Shown here in pieces: positions 34,985-43,451 of a DNA stretch of 64,000 nucleotides; position 1 is the first letter of the stretch; each line of letters begins with the position of its first letter. This DNA comes from Oscillospiraceae bacterium (GTDB lineage: Bacteria; Bacillota; Clostridia; UMGS1810). The notes below the pieces were generated by a model. That model did no database searches and had not been told where the DNA came from. It saw nothing but the letters and a program-made list of their open reading frames with translations. A program made the position numbers and the translations under genes. The stretch covers positions 1 through 64,000 of the forward strand of contig SVJH01000009.1 of assembly GCA_015069095.1 (NCBI GenBank), read 5' to 3'.

Positions 34985-35128
34985 TTATTGATTATTTTTC
35001 TTTCCTGAAAATTTTGTAAACAAATATACAACAAACGAAATACTTATCATAACAACAAATATTCCAAGCATACCCTGCCACATTATTTGAAACGAACTAT
35101 ATAAATCAACTAAGTTTATATTCCACAT
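34985..35128 (-). CDS. OadG-like small membrane subunit (47 residues)
   Basis: A short frame: MWNINLVDLYSSF, then a hydrophobic helix (GMLGIFVVMISISFVVYLF), then TKFSGKKNNQ. GGGGGAA lies 6 nt before the ATG, which is 13 nt after the OadB stop, and a terminator follows its stop. One membrane helix with a short basic tail, beside a beta subunit, fits the gamma (OadG) subunit of sodium-pumping decarboxylases, although it is shorter than usual. The call rests on position and topology, not on a sequence motif. Confidence 0.7.
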   Translation of the reverse strand: MWNINLVDLYSSFQIMWQGMLGIFVVMISISFVVYLFTKFSGKKNNQ

Positions 35129-35141
35129 ATCGCGTTCCCCC

Positions 35142-36281
35142 TTAACCTAAAAGTCCCGGAACGATACTTAGTATCATACCGCCTGCAATAACAGATGCAA
35201 TCTGTCCCGATACGTTTGCACCTACCGCGTGCATAAGAAGATGGTTCTGGCTGTCGGCTTCAAGACCAAGTTTCTGGATAACTCTTGCTGACATAGGGAA
35301 TGCAGAAATTCCTGCTGCACCAACCATTGGATTTACTTTGTTTTTAGAGAACAGGTTGATAAATTTAGCAAACATTACACCTGCAATAGAATCAAATATA
35401 AACGCTACAAGGCCAAGACCCATAATCATAAGTGTATAAACATTAACAAATGCTTCTGCTCTCATACTGAATGAAATTGTAATACCAAGAAGTAGTGTTA
35501 CAAGATTTGCAAGCATATTTTGTGCTGCATCTGAAAGTGAGTTTAAAACACCGCATTCTCTAAGAAGATTTCCAAACATCAAAAATCCTACAAGAGCAAC
35601 TGACTGAGGTGCTATAAATCCTGCAATCATAGTTACAATTATCGGAAATGCAATTCTTAAGAATTTTGAAACATTCTTAGGATTATACGGCATTTTGATT
35701 TGTCTTTCTTTTTTTGTTGTAACCATTTTAATAGCCATTGGCTGAATGATTGGTACAAGTGCCATATATGAATAAGCAGCAACTGCAATCGCACCTGTAT
35801 AGTTTGATTTTAATACCTGTGAAACAAGAATTGATGTAGGACCGTCTGCCGCACCGATAATACCGATTGAAGCAGCATCAACAAGGTTAAATCCTAAAAG
35901 CACAGCAATTGAAATTGTAAAGAAAATACCAAACTGTGCTGCTGCACCAAATAAAAACATTTTCGGATTAGAAAGCAGCGGACCAAAGTCAATCATTGCA
36001 CCTATACCGATAAACAATAATAGCGGCATTGCTTCACTTGCTTCAATTCCGTTAACAAAAAGCCACTCGATAATCCCTTGTACTTCGCCGATTCCTTCTT
36101 GTGTGTAGTTGATTACACCCGTAAAAGGCAAGTTAACAAGTATTGCGCCAAATCCCATTGGAAGAAGAAGCGCCGGTTCATAGTTTTTTGCTATTGCAAG
36201 ATAAATAAGCAAAATACCAACACCATACATAACAAGTTGTTGCCATGTTACCGACATAAATCCCTGTAATAAAAAATCCAT
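35142..36281 (-). CDS. Sodium ion-translocating decarboxylase beta subunit
   Basis: 379 residues, all membrane helices. GIGAMIDFGPLLSNP, GIIGAADGPTSILVSQ and the last block GANVSGQIASVIAGG are hallmark segments of OadB/GcdB/MmdB, including the polar residues of the sodium path. The complex decarboxylates oxaloacetate, methylmalonyl-CoA or glutaconyl-CoA and pumps Na+. No carboxyltransferase or biotin carrier gene is close, so substrate specificity is open; those subunits must lie outside the window. Confidence 0.93.
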   Translation of the reverse strand: MDFLLQGFMSVTWQQLVMYGVGILLIYLAIAKNYEPALLLPMGFGAILVNLPFTGVINYTQEGIGEVQGIIEWLFVNGIEASEAMPLLLFIGIGAMIDFGPLLSNPKMFLFGAAAQFGIFFTISIAVLLGFNLVDAASIGIIGAADGPTSILVSQVLKSNYTGAIAVAAYSYMALVPIIQPMAIKMVTTKKERQIKMPYNPKNVSKFLRIAFPIIVTMIAGFIAPQSVALVGFLMFGNLLRECGVLNSLSDAAQNMLANLVTLLLGITISFSMRAEAFVNVYTLMIMGLGLVAFIFDSIAGVMFAKFINLFSKNKVNPMVGAAGISAFPMSARVIQKLGLEADSQNHLLMHAVGANVSGQIASVIAGGMILSIVPGLLG

Positions 36282-36426
36282 TTTATGTACTCCTTTAATT
36301 TATTTTTACTGACATCATATTTTACCATTTTTCATACGCTAAGTCAATCAAAAAAACATATTTTTTACTTGTTATCTTCAACAAATTATGATAAAATAAA
36401 CTTATATGATTTATGAGGTATTGATT

Positions 36427-37605
36427 ATGAAATATATAAAACTTTCTAAGGAAATTGAAAATCAAATAAAAGAAAAAATAAATTTGCCGGTTGAAAATCC
36501 AATAAGAAGAGACGAAAATCACGACAAAGCAAACCTTTGGCGTCCTGCTTTTGTGCGCGATATTGAAAAAATAATGCATTGTCCGTACTATAATCGTTAC
36601 AGCGATAAAACTCAGGTTTTTTCTTTTTACAGAAATGATGATTTGTCGCGCCGTGCTCTTCACGTTCAAATTGTTTCAAGAATTGCAAGAAACATTGGAA
36701 AAATGCTCGGTCTTAATCTTGATTTAATAGAAGCAATTGCACTTGGACACGATATGGGTCATACTCCGTTCGGGCACACTGGCGAGAAAATTTTAAGTAA
36801 TATATATAATGAAAAAACCGGAAGATATTTTAATCACAATGTTCACAGCGTACGTGTACTTGACAAAATGCTTGGATATAACATTACTCTTCAAACACTC
36901 AGCGGAATACTTTGTCATAACGGCGAAATGGAACTTGAAACATACGCACCTAAAAAACTTGAAAGTTTTGATGAATTTGATAAAATAGTCGAAAAATGCT
37001 ACACAATAAAGGACTATTCATCCTGTCTTGTTCCGTCTACACTCGAAGGATGCGTTGTAAGAATTTGCGATATTATTGCTTACATTGGAAAAGACAGACA
37101 AGACGCCATAAAAACAAAACTTATAAGCGACGAAAATATATTTTCAGATAGTCATATAGGCAAGTTTAATGCAATGATTATAAATAATCTTATAGTTAAT
37201 ATTGTAGAAAACAGTTTTGACAAAGATTACATAAAACTTGACAAAGAATATTTTGAAGCTCTAAAACAATGCAAAAGAGACAACTATGACCTTATTTATC
37301 TTAGTGATAATGTAGGACAAAAAAATTATAAAATTGTTGAACCTATGTTTTATAAATTGTATGAAAAACTTTTATCCGACCTTAAAAGCGGAGACGAAGA
37401 TGCGCTTATTTTTAAACATCATATTGAATATGTTGAAAATCTTACAAAGTACTACAAAAATGCAAATTATCGTGAAACTGAGCCAAATCAGATTGTTGTC
37501 GACTACATTGCAAGTATGACGGACGATTATTTTGTAGAACTTTACGATAAGTATTTTCCAAACGAAAACAGAATTAAATATATATCATATTTTGACCAGG
37601 AATAA
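36427..37605 (+). CDS. HD-domain dNTP triphosphohydrolase (dGTPase-like)
   Basis: 392 residues. The HD metal motifs are RRALHVQIVSRIARNIG and ALGHDMGHTPFGHTGE (HD at ~110), and SGILCHNGE continues the phosphohydrolase site. RDIEKIMHCPYYNRYSDKTQVF is the typical N-terminal R/K-rich block of dGTPase-family proteins. Expected to hydrolyse dNTPs to nucleosides and triphosphate. Start at 36,427 follows GAGGTA by 6 nt; the upstream ATG at 36,406 overlaps that site. Confidence 0.9.
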   Translation: MKYIKLSKEIENQIKEKINLPVENPIRRDENHDKANLWRPAFVRDIEKIMHCPYYNRYSDKTQVFSFYRNDDLSRRALHVQIVSRIARNIGKMLGLNLDLIEAIALGHDMGHTPFGHTGEKILSNIYNEKTGRYFNHNVHSVRVLDKMLGYNITLQTLSGILCHNGEMELETYAPKKLESFDEFDKIVEKCYTIKDYSSCLVPSTLEGCVVRICDIIAYIGKDRQDAIKTKLISDENIFSDSHIGKFNAMIINNLIVNIVENSFDKDYIKLDKEYFEALKQCKRDNYDLIYLSDNVGQKNYKIVEPMFYKLYEKLLSDLKSGDEDALIFKHHIEYVENLTKYYKNANYRETEPNQIVVDYIASMTDDYFVELYDKYFPNENRIKYISYFDQE

Positions 37606-37615
37606 CATAAACTTA

Positions 37616-37644
37616 TTGACATATACATAAAAAAGTAGTATTAT
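37616..37644 (+). promoter_or_regulatory. Promoter of the THF riboswitch-folT unit
   Basis: TTGACA, 17 nt, TATTAT, directly before the aptamer. Confidence 0.65.
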
Positions 37645-37649
37645 AATTC

Positions 37650-37748
37650 CATCAGAGCAGACGTTGTGCGTAAAGTGTTAGAGAATGGGAGTATAGTCTC
37701 TAAACGAAAAGCCATTTGGCTTGCGGTTTGACGTTTCATCCACTGTTG
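37650..37748 (+). promoter_or_regulatory. THF riboswitch aptamer
   Basis: Order and core of the tetrahydrofolate riboswitch: CAGAGCAGACG, the conserved TGCGTAAAGTG junction, stem TTAGAG/CTCTAA around the AATGGGA loop, stem AAGCC/GGCTT, GCGGTTTGACG and the CATCC loop that pairs with the GGGA loop as a pseudoknot. It stands right before a folate transporter gene, which fits. A downstream hairpin (37,772-37,797) is the expression platform. Confidence 0.85.
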
Positions 37749-37771
37749 TAATTAAATACTTTTATTTACAC

Positions 37772-37797
37772 ATCCCTCTGCTCTTAAAAGAAGGGAT
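37772..37797 (+). promoter_or_regulatory. Anti-SD hairpin / expression platform of folT
   Basis: ATCCCT pairs with AGGGAT, the latter being the folT ribosome site (AGAAGGGA) 7 nt before the ATG. CTGCTCT in its left half can also pair with AGAGCAG at the 5' end of the aptamer, offering two exclusive folds. Control of translation start by folate is the inferred outcome; a T run after it also permits termination. Confidence 0.6.
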
Positions 37798-37803
37798 TTT
37801 TTT

Positions 37804-38568
37804 ATGCGAAAAAACTTATTTAAAACAAAAACACTTGTAACAATTGCACTTATGGTTGCACTTAGCGTTGCAACAAGATTTTTAAGTATTTTAATACCGT
37901 TTGGCGGTGCGGGCGGATTAAGAATTGGGTTTTCTCCGTTCTTTGCAAAAATACCCGCGTTTATATTCGGCCCTTTAATGGGAGCAATATCAAGCGGACT
38001 TTCCGATACTTTGGGATTTTTGGTTAAACCTGATGGAATATACATATTCCCTCTCACATTAACTGCTTGCTTTGGTGGTATGTTGTGCGGATTTTTATGG
38101 AAAAACACAAAGCAAATATCTGTAAAATCATTTAACATAAGTTTTACTTTAATAACTTTATCTCTTGGAATAATTGCAATATTTAATTTTGTAAATGTCA
38201 TATTTTTTAAAACATCAGCTTATTCCAAGTTCTTATTTTCGCTTTCAAAAGAACGATATGCAATGATAATTTATGGAGTTTTCATTATATTTATTTTGTG
38301 TATTATGGTGCGTTTAATTTCGTATTTTGCAAATAAAAAGTCGCCCCAATTCAATGTTGATTTCACAAAACTTTTAGTTGTTTTACTTGTATCAAACCTT
38401 ATTATTACAACACTTAACACATTTATTTTAATGGAAGTTTACCCTTCTATCAAAAAGTTAGGTTTCTGGATTTTTTATATCCCTCGTCTTATAGAAGAAA
38501 TCATCATTACAACTGTTCAATGTTTTGTAACAAGGTTTTTACTTTCGCTTTACGAAAAGGTAAAATGA
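37804..38568 (+). CDS. folT: ECF transporter S component, folate family
   Basis: 254 residues with six or so membrane helices. TIALMVALSVATRFLSI opens with the motif that docks on EcfT; RIGFSPFFAKIPAFIFGPLMGAISSGLSDTLGFLVKPDG is the folate S-component block. Six helices end with an FVTRFLLSLYEK tail. It takes up folates with the shared EcfA/A'/T module, encoded elsewhere. Behind a THF riboswitch, which confirms the substrate. Confidence 0.92.
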   Translation: MRKNLFKTKTLVTIALMVALSVATRFLSILIPFGGAGGLRIGFSPFFAKIPAFIFGPLMGAISSGLSDTLGFLVKPDGIYIFPLTLTACFGGMLCGFLWKNTKQISVKSFNISFTLITLSLGIIAIFNFVNVIFFKTSAYSKFLFSLSKERYAMIIYGVFIIFILCIMVRLISYFANKKSPQFNVDFTKLLVVLLVSNLIITTLNTFILMEVYPSIKKLGFWIFYIPRLIEEIIITTVQCFVTRFLLSLYEKVK

Positions 38569-38598
38569 AACTTAAAATGAAATTTTTTAAAAAAACTA

Positions 38599-38627
38599 TT
38601 GCAAAAACTGACAAAATATTATATAAT
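38599..38627 (+). promoter_or_regulatory. Promoter of gdhA
   Basis: TTGCAA, 17 nt, TATAAT. Confidence 0.65.
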
Positions 38628-38661
38628 TATCGTAATTTATTTTAGAATGGAGGAAATTCTA

Positions 38662-40014
38662 ATGGCAATAAAAAATGCATACTTAAAAGAAGTAATGGCA
38701 AAAGTTGAAAAAAGAAATCCAGGCGAACCTGAATTTCATCAGGCAGTAGCAGAGGTTTTAGAATCATTAGAACCTGTTGTTGAAAAAAGACCTGAATTTA
38801 TAAAAAGCGGTGTTATCGATTTGATAGTTGAACCTGAAAGAATCATTAAATTCCGTGTTCCATGGGTTGACGATAACGGCAACGTACAGGTTAACAGAGG
38901 TTTCAGAGTACAGTTTAACAGCGCTATCGGACCTTACAAAGGTGGTCTTAGATTCCACCCTTCTGTATACGAAGGTATTATTAAATTCTTAGGTTTTGAA
39001 CAGATTTTCAAAAACTCTCTTACAGGTCTACCTATGGGTGGCGGTAAAGGTGGTAGCGACTTCGACCCAACAGGCAAATCAGACAGAGAAGTTATGAGTT
39101 TCTGCCAGAGTTTTATGACAGAACTTCAGAAATACATTGGTCCTGACACAGACGTTCCTGCTGGGGATATCGGTGTTGGTGCGAGAGAAATAGGATATCT
39201 TTTTGGTCAGTACAAAAGACTACGCGATGAATTTACAGGTGTTTTAACAGGTAAAGGTCTTCCTTACGGTGGTTCTTTAATCCGTCCTGAAGCTACAGGT
39301 TTTGGTGCTGTTTACTATGCAGTTGAAATGCTTAAAGATTTCGGTGAAGATGTTAAAGGCAAAACATTTGCAGTTTCAGGCTTCGGTAACGTTGCATGGG
39401 GTGTTGTTAAAAAAGTTACAGACCTTGGCGGTAAAGTAGTTACAATTTCAGGTCCTGATGGTTACATCTACGACGAAAACGGCATAAACACAGAAGAAAA
39501 AATCAACTACCTACTTGAAATGCGTGCTTCTTGCCGTAACAAAGTTCAGGATTATGCTGATAAATTCGGTGTTCCTTTCTATGCTGGAGAAAAACCTTGG
39601 GGCGTTAAAGTTGATGTTGTTATGCCTTGTGCTACACAGAACGAAGTAACAATCGACGATGCTAAAAAAATTGTTGCTAATGGTATTAAATACTACGTTG
39701 AAGTATCTAACATGCCTACAACTGCTGAAGCTGTAAGTTACCTTAAAGAAAATAAAGTTACAGTTGCTCCTTCAAAAGCAGTTAATGCCGGCGGTGTTGC
39801 TGTTTCTGGACTTGAAATGAGCCAGAACTCTATGAGATACAGTTGGACAGCAGAGGAAGTTGACGAAAAACTTCATGGTATTATGAAAAACATTTACTCT
39901 GTATCAATCAATGCTGCAAAAGAATACGGTATGGAAGGCGACCTTATTGCAGGTGCTAACATTGCCGGATTTATTAAAGTTGCAGAAGCTATGCTTGCTC
40001 AGGGTGTTGTTTGA
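38662..40014 (+). CDS. gdhA: Glutamate dehydrogenase (NADP-type)
   Basis: 450 residues. LPMGGGKGGSDFDPTGKSD holds the catalytic Lys; PAGDIGVGAREIGYLFGQY, VSGFGNVAWGVVKKV (nucleotide loop) and SGLEMSQNSMRYSWTAEEVD are family blocks, all standard for hexameric 450-residue GDH. It fixes ammonium on 2-oxoglutarate. GGAGG is 8 nt before the ATG. Third-position usage is richer in strongly translated codons than its neighbours, in line with high expression. A repeat and a terminator follow it. Confidence 0.97.
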   Translation: MAIKNAYLKEVMAKVEKRNPGEPEFHQAVAEVLESLEPVVEKRPEFIKSGVIDLIVEPERIIKFRVPWVDDNGNVQVNRGFRVQFNSAIGPYKGGLRFHPSVYEGIIKFLGFEQIFKNSLTGLPMGGGKGGSDFDPTGKSDREVMSFCQSFMTELQKYIGPDTDVPAGDIGVGAREIGYLFGQYKRLRDEFTGVLTGKGLPYGGSLIRPEATGFGAVYYAVEMLKDFGEDVKGKTFAVSGFGNVAWGVVKKVTDLGGKVVTISGPDGYIYDENGINTEEKINYLLEMRASCRNKVQDYADKFGVPFYAGEKPWGVKVDVVMPCATQNEVTIDDAKKIVANGIKYYVEVSNMPTTAEAVSYLKENKVTVAPSKAVNAGGVAVSGLEMSQNSMRYSWTAEEVDEKLHGIMKNIYSVSINAAKEYGMEGDLIAGANIAGFIKVAEAMLAQGVV

Positions 40015-40034
40015 TAAAATACAATATCATTATT

Positions 40035-40113
40035 AGTGGACGTTGTCCACACCTGCCAACTTTTTGAAAAAAGTTGGAGCAAAAACTTACAATAAGCAAA
40101 ACTTTCGTTTTGC
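40035..40113. repeat. Structured intergenic repeat, copy B
   Basis: GTGGACGTTGTCCAC hairpin, ACCTGC, CCAACTTTTTGAAAAAAGTTGG hairpin part and GCAAAACTTTCGTTTTGC hairpin: the same architecture as 31,510-31,592 with base changes that keep pairing. Confidence 0.75.
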
Positions 40114-40120
40114 AAAAATA

Positions 40121-40150
40121 AAAAGGTATCTCATCTGAGATACCTTTTTT
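40121..40150. terminator. Terminator of gdhA
   Basis: AAAAGGTATCTCA/TGAGATACCTTTT with T run; shared with the convergent GH4 gene. Confidence 0.85.
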
Positions 40151-40249
40151 ATTGTGAATACAACAAGTTTCCCCAAAATACTCACAATTTTTATTGTTTT
40201 AGTATTTTTTGAGATTCTTATTATTTTTGAAAACTGATAAACGCATATT

Positions 40250-41569
40250 TTATTTATAATCACCAAGATAATCTTTATTTACTTCAAACAGTTCATCTGT
40301 CATTTTTTTGATTTCATCAAGTGAGCAAACTGCAGAAGATAACGGATCCATACAAACTGCATGGTACACCGCTTCTTTATCTTTTCTCATTGCAGCATCA
40401 ACAACAAGACTTTCTATTCTTGCAGTTGTATTAACAAGTATTGCAAGATGCTCAGGAAGTGGGCCTGCTATTGTTGTTTTAAAGCCGAATCTGTCTGCAA
40501 CGACAGGTACTTCAACACACGCATCATAAGGAAGATTTGGTATTGAACCGTTGTTTTGAACGTTTCCGTTAAATACAAACGGTTTTCCGTCCCCAAAACG
40601 CGCATTGAATATATCAGATGCATACTCAGGTGTTTTTTCTTTAGAAAATTCTTCTTTATACCAGTCATCGTAATACTTTTCAATATTAGCTTTTCTGTCA
40701 AGTCGAAGGTTAAGCGAAAACGCATATTCGCCCGGATTCCAGTTTGAACTGTCTCTTTTTTTACAGTATTTTTCAATTAAATCGGGTCTTTTTCTGAACC
40801 ACTGATTGTATTCGGAATTGTGTCCGCTTGTTTCGGTAGGGTAATACCCAAGTTTTAAAAACATTTCGTTTCGCACTGCTTCTTTATAGAAATTTTCTTC
40901 TTTAGACACATATTCTTTAAGTTTTGGATATAAATCAACACCATTATGCTTAAGTTCTAAAAAGAATGACTGATGATTTACACCAAGACATTTATAAATA
41001 ACTTCGTCCTTTGGCACGCCAAGCCATTCTGAAAGCATTTTTACAGTTCCCTGAACGCTGTGGCAAAGTCCAGTTACTTCAACATTTGCATATTTTTGCA
41101 TAGCAGAGCAAAGCATAGCCATAGGGTTTGTATAATTTAAAAATACAGCATTCGGACAGTATTTTTCAATATCGGCACAAATTTCAAGCATAAGTGGTAT
41201 ACCTCGAAGTGCTCTGAATATTCCCGATACACTTCTTGTGTCGCCGACGTTGATATCAACACCGTACTTTTTAGGTATTTCAATTTCATGACGCCAGATG
41301 TCAACATCGCCGTTAAAAACTGTGCAAAGTACGCCGTCGGCACCTTTTAATGCTTCGGCTCTGTCCATAGTTTTTGTAACTATACATTTAGGACGGTTCA
41401 TTTTTAATTTTGTTTCATTACAAATTTCATAAATTCTGTTTAAATTGTACTCATTGGTATCCATAAGTGCAATTTCACATTCTTCAAACGCCTCAAATGT
41501 AAGTAAATCTTTCATTGTTTTAGATGTAAACTGCAAACTTCCTGCACCAATAAACGCAAATTTTTTCAT
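40250..41569 (-). CDS. Glycoside hydrolase family 4 (alpha-galactosidase/glucosidase/galacturonidase type)
   Basis: 439 residues. FAFIGAGSLQFTSKTMKDLL is the NAD loop; NVGDTRSVSGIFRALRGIP, NYTNPMAMLCSAM (Mn/substrate block NxTNP), GLCHSVQGT with the metal Cys, and GVNHQSFFLEL with the metal His are GH4 hallmarks closest to the MelA-type branch. These enzymes use NAD+ and Mn2+ in an oxidation-elimination mechanism. The specific sugar is not settled by sequence. AAGAGGTG before the ATG. Divergent from the AraC gene at 41,687. Confidence 0.92.
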   Translation of the reverse strand: MKKFAFIGAGSLQFTSKTMKDLLTFEAFEECEIALMDTNEYNLNRIYEICNETKLKMNRPKCIVTKTMDRAEALKGADGVLCTVFNGDVDIWRHEIEIPKKYGVDINVGDTRSVSGIFRALRGIPLMLEICADIEKYCPNAVFLNYTNPMAMLCSAMQKYANVEVTGLCHSVQGTVKMLSEWLGVPKDEVIYKCLGVNHQSFFLELKHNGVDLYPKLKEYVSKEENFYKEAVRNEMFLKLGYYPTETSGHNSEYNQWFRKRPDLIEKYCKKRDSSNWNPGEYAFSLNLRLDRKANIEKYYDDWYKEEFSKEKTPEYASDIFNARFGDGKPFVFNGNVQNNGSIPNLPYDACVEVPVVADRFGFKTTIAGPLPEHLAILVNTTARIESLVVDAAMRKDKEAVYHAVCMDPLSSAVCSLDEIKKMTDELFEVNKDYLGDYK

Positions 41570-41639
41570 AATTTATCACCTCTTAGTTTCATTATACAGA
41601 AATAAAAGAAAAATTTAATGGGTTTTTATGCTAAAAATA

Positions 41640-41668
41640 TGGACAAAACTGCTGTGAGATGTTAAAAT
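41640..41668 (+). promoter_or_regulatory. Promoter of the AraC gene
   Basis: TGGACA, 17 nt, TAAAAT; start codon 18 nt further. Confidence 0.5.
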
Positions 41669-41686
41669 GAAAATGGAGATGATTAT

Positions 41687-42502
41687 ATGAGAATTTATGA
41701 TGGTTCAAAACTTGATAAATTTAATATTGAAAGTTTGTCATATGTGCAAATAAACAGTTGTGGTCTTAGCACTGCAAAAGATGACTTTATTTCATACAGA
41801 AAAAACGGAAGAGTGGATTATCATATTTTATATGTAGATGAAGGTGAGTGCAAAGTTTTATATGACGGAAAAGAATATGGGCTAAAATCGGGAAATTTTG
41901 TGTTTTATCCGCCTAAAATGACACAAAAATATACTCATCTTAAAGGTACAAAAACAATATGGCTGCATTTTAACGGCTTTTGCATAGAAGAAATAATTAA
42001 GCAAGCAAATTTAAAATTCGGCGTAACTTTTTCTTCTCATTCGTTAACAATAAAAAATACACTTATAAATCTTATTTCAAAATATAATCAGAAAAATTCA
42101 GTTCCTGAAGAAAAACCAACTTTAATTTCGCTTATCTATACGCTTGGTAAAATTCAGAATAATATAAACAGTATCGATGAAAAACTTAACAGTTGTATTT
42201 CCTTTATTACAGAGAATCATTCTTTAAATTTTACTACTTGTGATCTTGCAAAAATATGCAACGTAAGTCCAAGCAGATTTATGCATATTTTTAAAGAAGC
42301 AACCGGATCATCACCTCATGCGTATCAGCAATCACTACGTATAAACAACTGTAAGACACTTCTTTTAGAAACCAATCTTAAAATATCAGACATTGCATAT
42401 CAGGCAGGATACGATGATCCACTTTATTTTTCAAGAATATTCAAAAAAATAACCGGTGTATCCCCTAAAGATTATAGAAAAAACAAATTATTTAACGAAT
42501 AA
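41687..42502 (+). CDS. AraC-family transcriptional regulator
   Basis: 271 residues. Cupin half DYHILYVDEGECKVLYDGKEYGLKSGNFVFYPP; DNA-binding half TTCDLAKICNVSPSRFMHIFKEATG and LKISDIAYQAGYDDPLYFSRIFKKITG with VSPKDYRK. Divergent from the GH4 gene and probably its activator. Its end overlaps the convergent GNAT-like gene by 15 nt. Confidence 0.9.
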   Translation: MRIYDGSKLDKFNIESLSYVQINSCGLSTAKDDFISYRKNGRVDYHILYVDEGECKVLYDGKEYGLKSGNFVFYPPKMTQKYTHLKGTKTIWLHFNGFCIEEIIKQANLKFGVTFSSHSLTIKNTLINLISKYNQKNSVPEEKPTLISLIYTLGKIQNNINSIDEKLNSCISFITENHSLNFTTCDLAKICNVSPSRFMHIFKEATGSSPHAYQQSLRINNCKTLLLETNLKISDIAYQAGYDDPLYFSRIFKKITGVSPKDYRKNKLFNE

Positions 42503-43357
42503 ATATTTTATCACATCGGCTTCACATTTAAGTATATTCTTACCATCAAACATAAACGCACCTACTCCGCTGCCTGTTTTTTTGCCGTCTTTTAAATATT
42601 TTACAAATGCTCTTTGCAATGATGTTTCAGTAGGTAAATCGTCTAAATTTTTACTATCGTAATGCATATTAAATATTCTCCAACTATCGTGGAAATTTTC
42701 GTCTTCTTTTATGCAGAAAATTTTATAATCATTTGCAAATTTATATATATTTGAACCTTCTTTAAATATTTCATTCATGTAGTTTGGATTGATAAGCCAT
42801 GATGAGCACGAAAATGCCATTAAACTATCGTGAGTTTTATCAAAAAAGTTATATGCTCTTTTATAAGCATCTAATACATCCTCATATTTTAAAGGTCCGC
42901 ACGACGGAATATGAACTGCTATAACGTACTCTCCTTCTGTATAATAATGAACACGGCAAAATTCAAGTCTGCCAAGTTTAAATGTTCTTAAGGTAAAAAA
43001 GCCTTCATACCAGGTAAAAGGCTCAATACCAAAAGTATTATACATCTGTTTGCATTCTTTAATTTTATAAGTCAAATCTTCTACTGTGTCCCAGAAAATT
43101 TCTTCGCTTATGCCATTTTCGTCATATCTTTTTTTCATAATGTCAAGCGCACTTACAAGTACAACAACAAACAAAGTATATTTATTTTCAGAAATCAAAA
43201 CTATCTCTTTTTCTATTTCTTTAAATTTTTCTCCATCATCTATCATCTTGATAACTTTTTTATATACAGGGTTTTCTTTTATTTTTTCATATGTACTTAA
43301 AAGAATATTTACATCTTCATTTAATAAATCAAATTTTTCTATAAACTGGTTAATCAT
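42488..43357 (-). CDS. GNAT-like acyltransferase-domain protein (NAT_N/GNAT_C type)
   Basis: 289 residues with no signal peptide. An N-terminal helical part (to ~95) precedes a region with VHIPSCGPLKYEDVLDAYKRAYNFF and FSCSSWLINPNYMNEIFKEGSNIYKFANDY, which fits the paired NAT_N/GNAT_C domains of clostridial proteins of unknown substrate. A final LPTETSLQRAFVKYLKDGKKTGSGVGAFMFDG is the conserved C-terminal block. AAGGAG lies 7 nt before the ATG. Assigned on remembered family features without a search. Confidence 0.6.
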   Translation of the reverse strand: MINQFIEKFDLLNEDVNILLSTYEKIKENPVYKKVIKMIDDGEKFKEIEKEIVLISENKYTLFVVVLVSALDIMKKRYDENGISEEIFWDTVEDLTYKIKECKQMYNTFGIEPFTWYEGFFTLRTFKLGRLEFCRVHYYTEGEYVIAVHIPSCGPLKYEDVLDAYKRAYNFFDKTHDSLMAFSCSSWLINPNYMNEIFKEGSNIYKFANDYKIFCIKEDENFHDSWRIFNMHYDSKNLDDLPTETSLQRAFVKYLKDGKKTGSGVGAFMFDGKNILKCEADVIKYLFVK

Positions 43358-43413
43358 TTTTTAACTCCTTAAAACTCGTTAAATAAACTGTATCATAACT
43401 TATAAAAAAAATC

Positions 43414-43442
43414 AAGGCATCTCCAAAAAATGGAGATACCTT
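43414..43442. terminator. Terminator of the modular secreted protein
   Basis: AAGGCATCTCCA with TGGAGATACCTT (one G-U/A-C mismatch). Confidence 0.75.
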
Positions 43443-43451
43443 GTTTATAAA

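Noticed and set aside
36322-36669. Minus-strand frame opposite the dNTPase gene
   Set aside because: It lies over the start of a well-supported HD-domain gene, has no ribosome site and no recognisable protein features.
37752-38201. 149-codon minus-strand frame opposite folT
   Set aside because: Mirror frame of the folT membrane helices; riboswitch, ribosome site and family motifs all support the plus strand.
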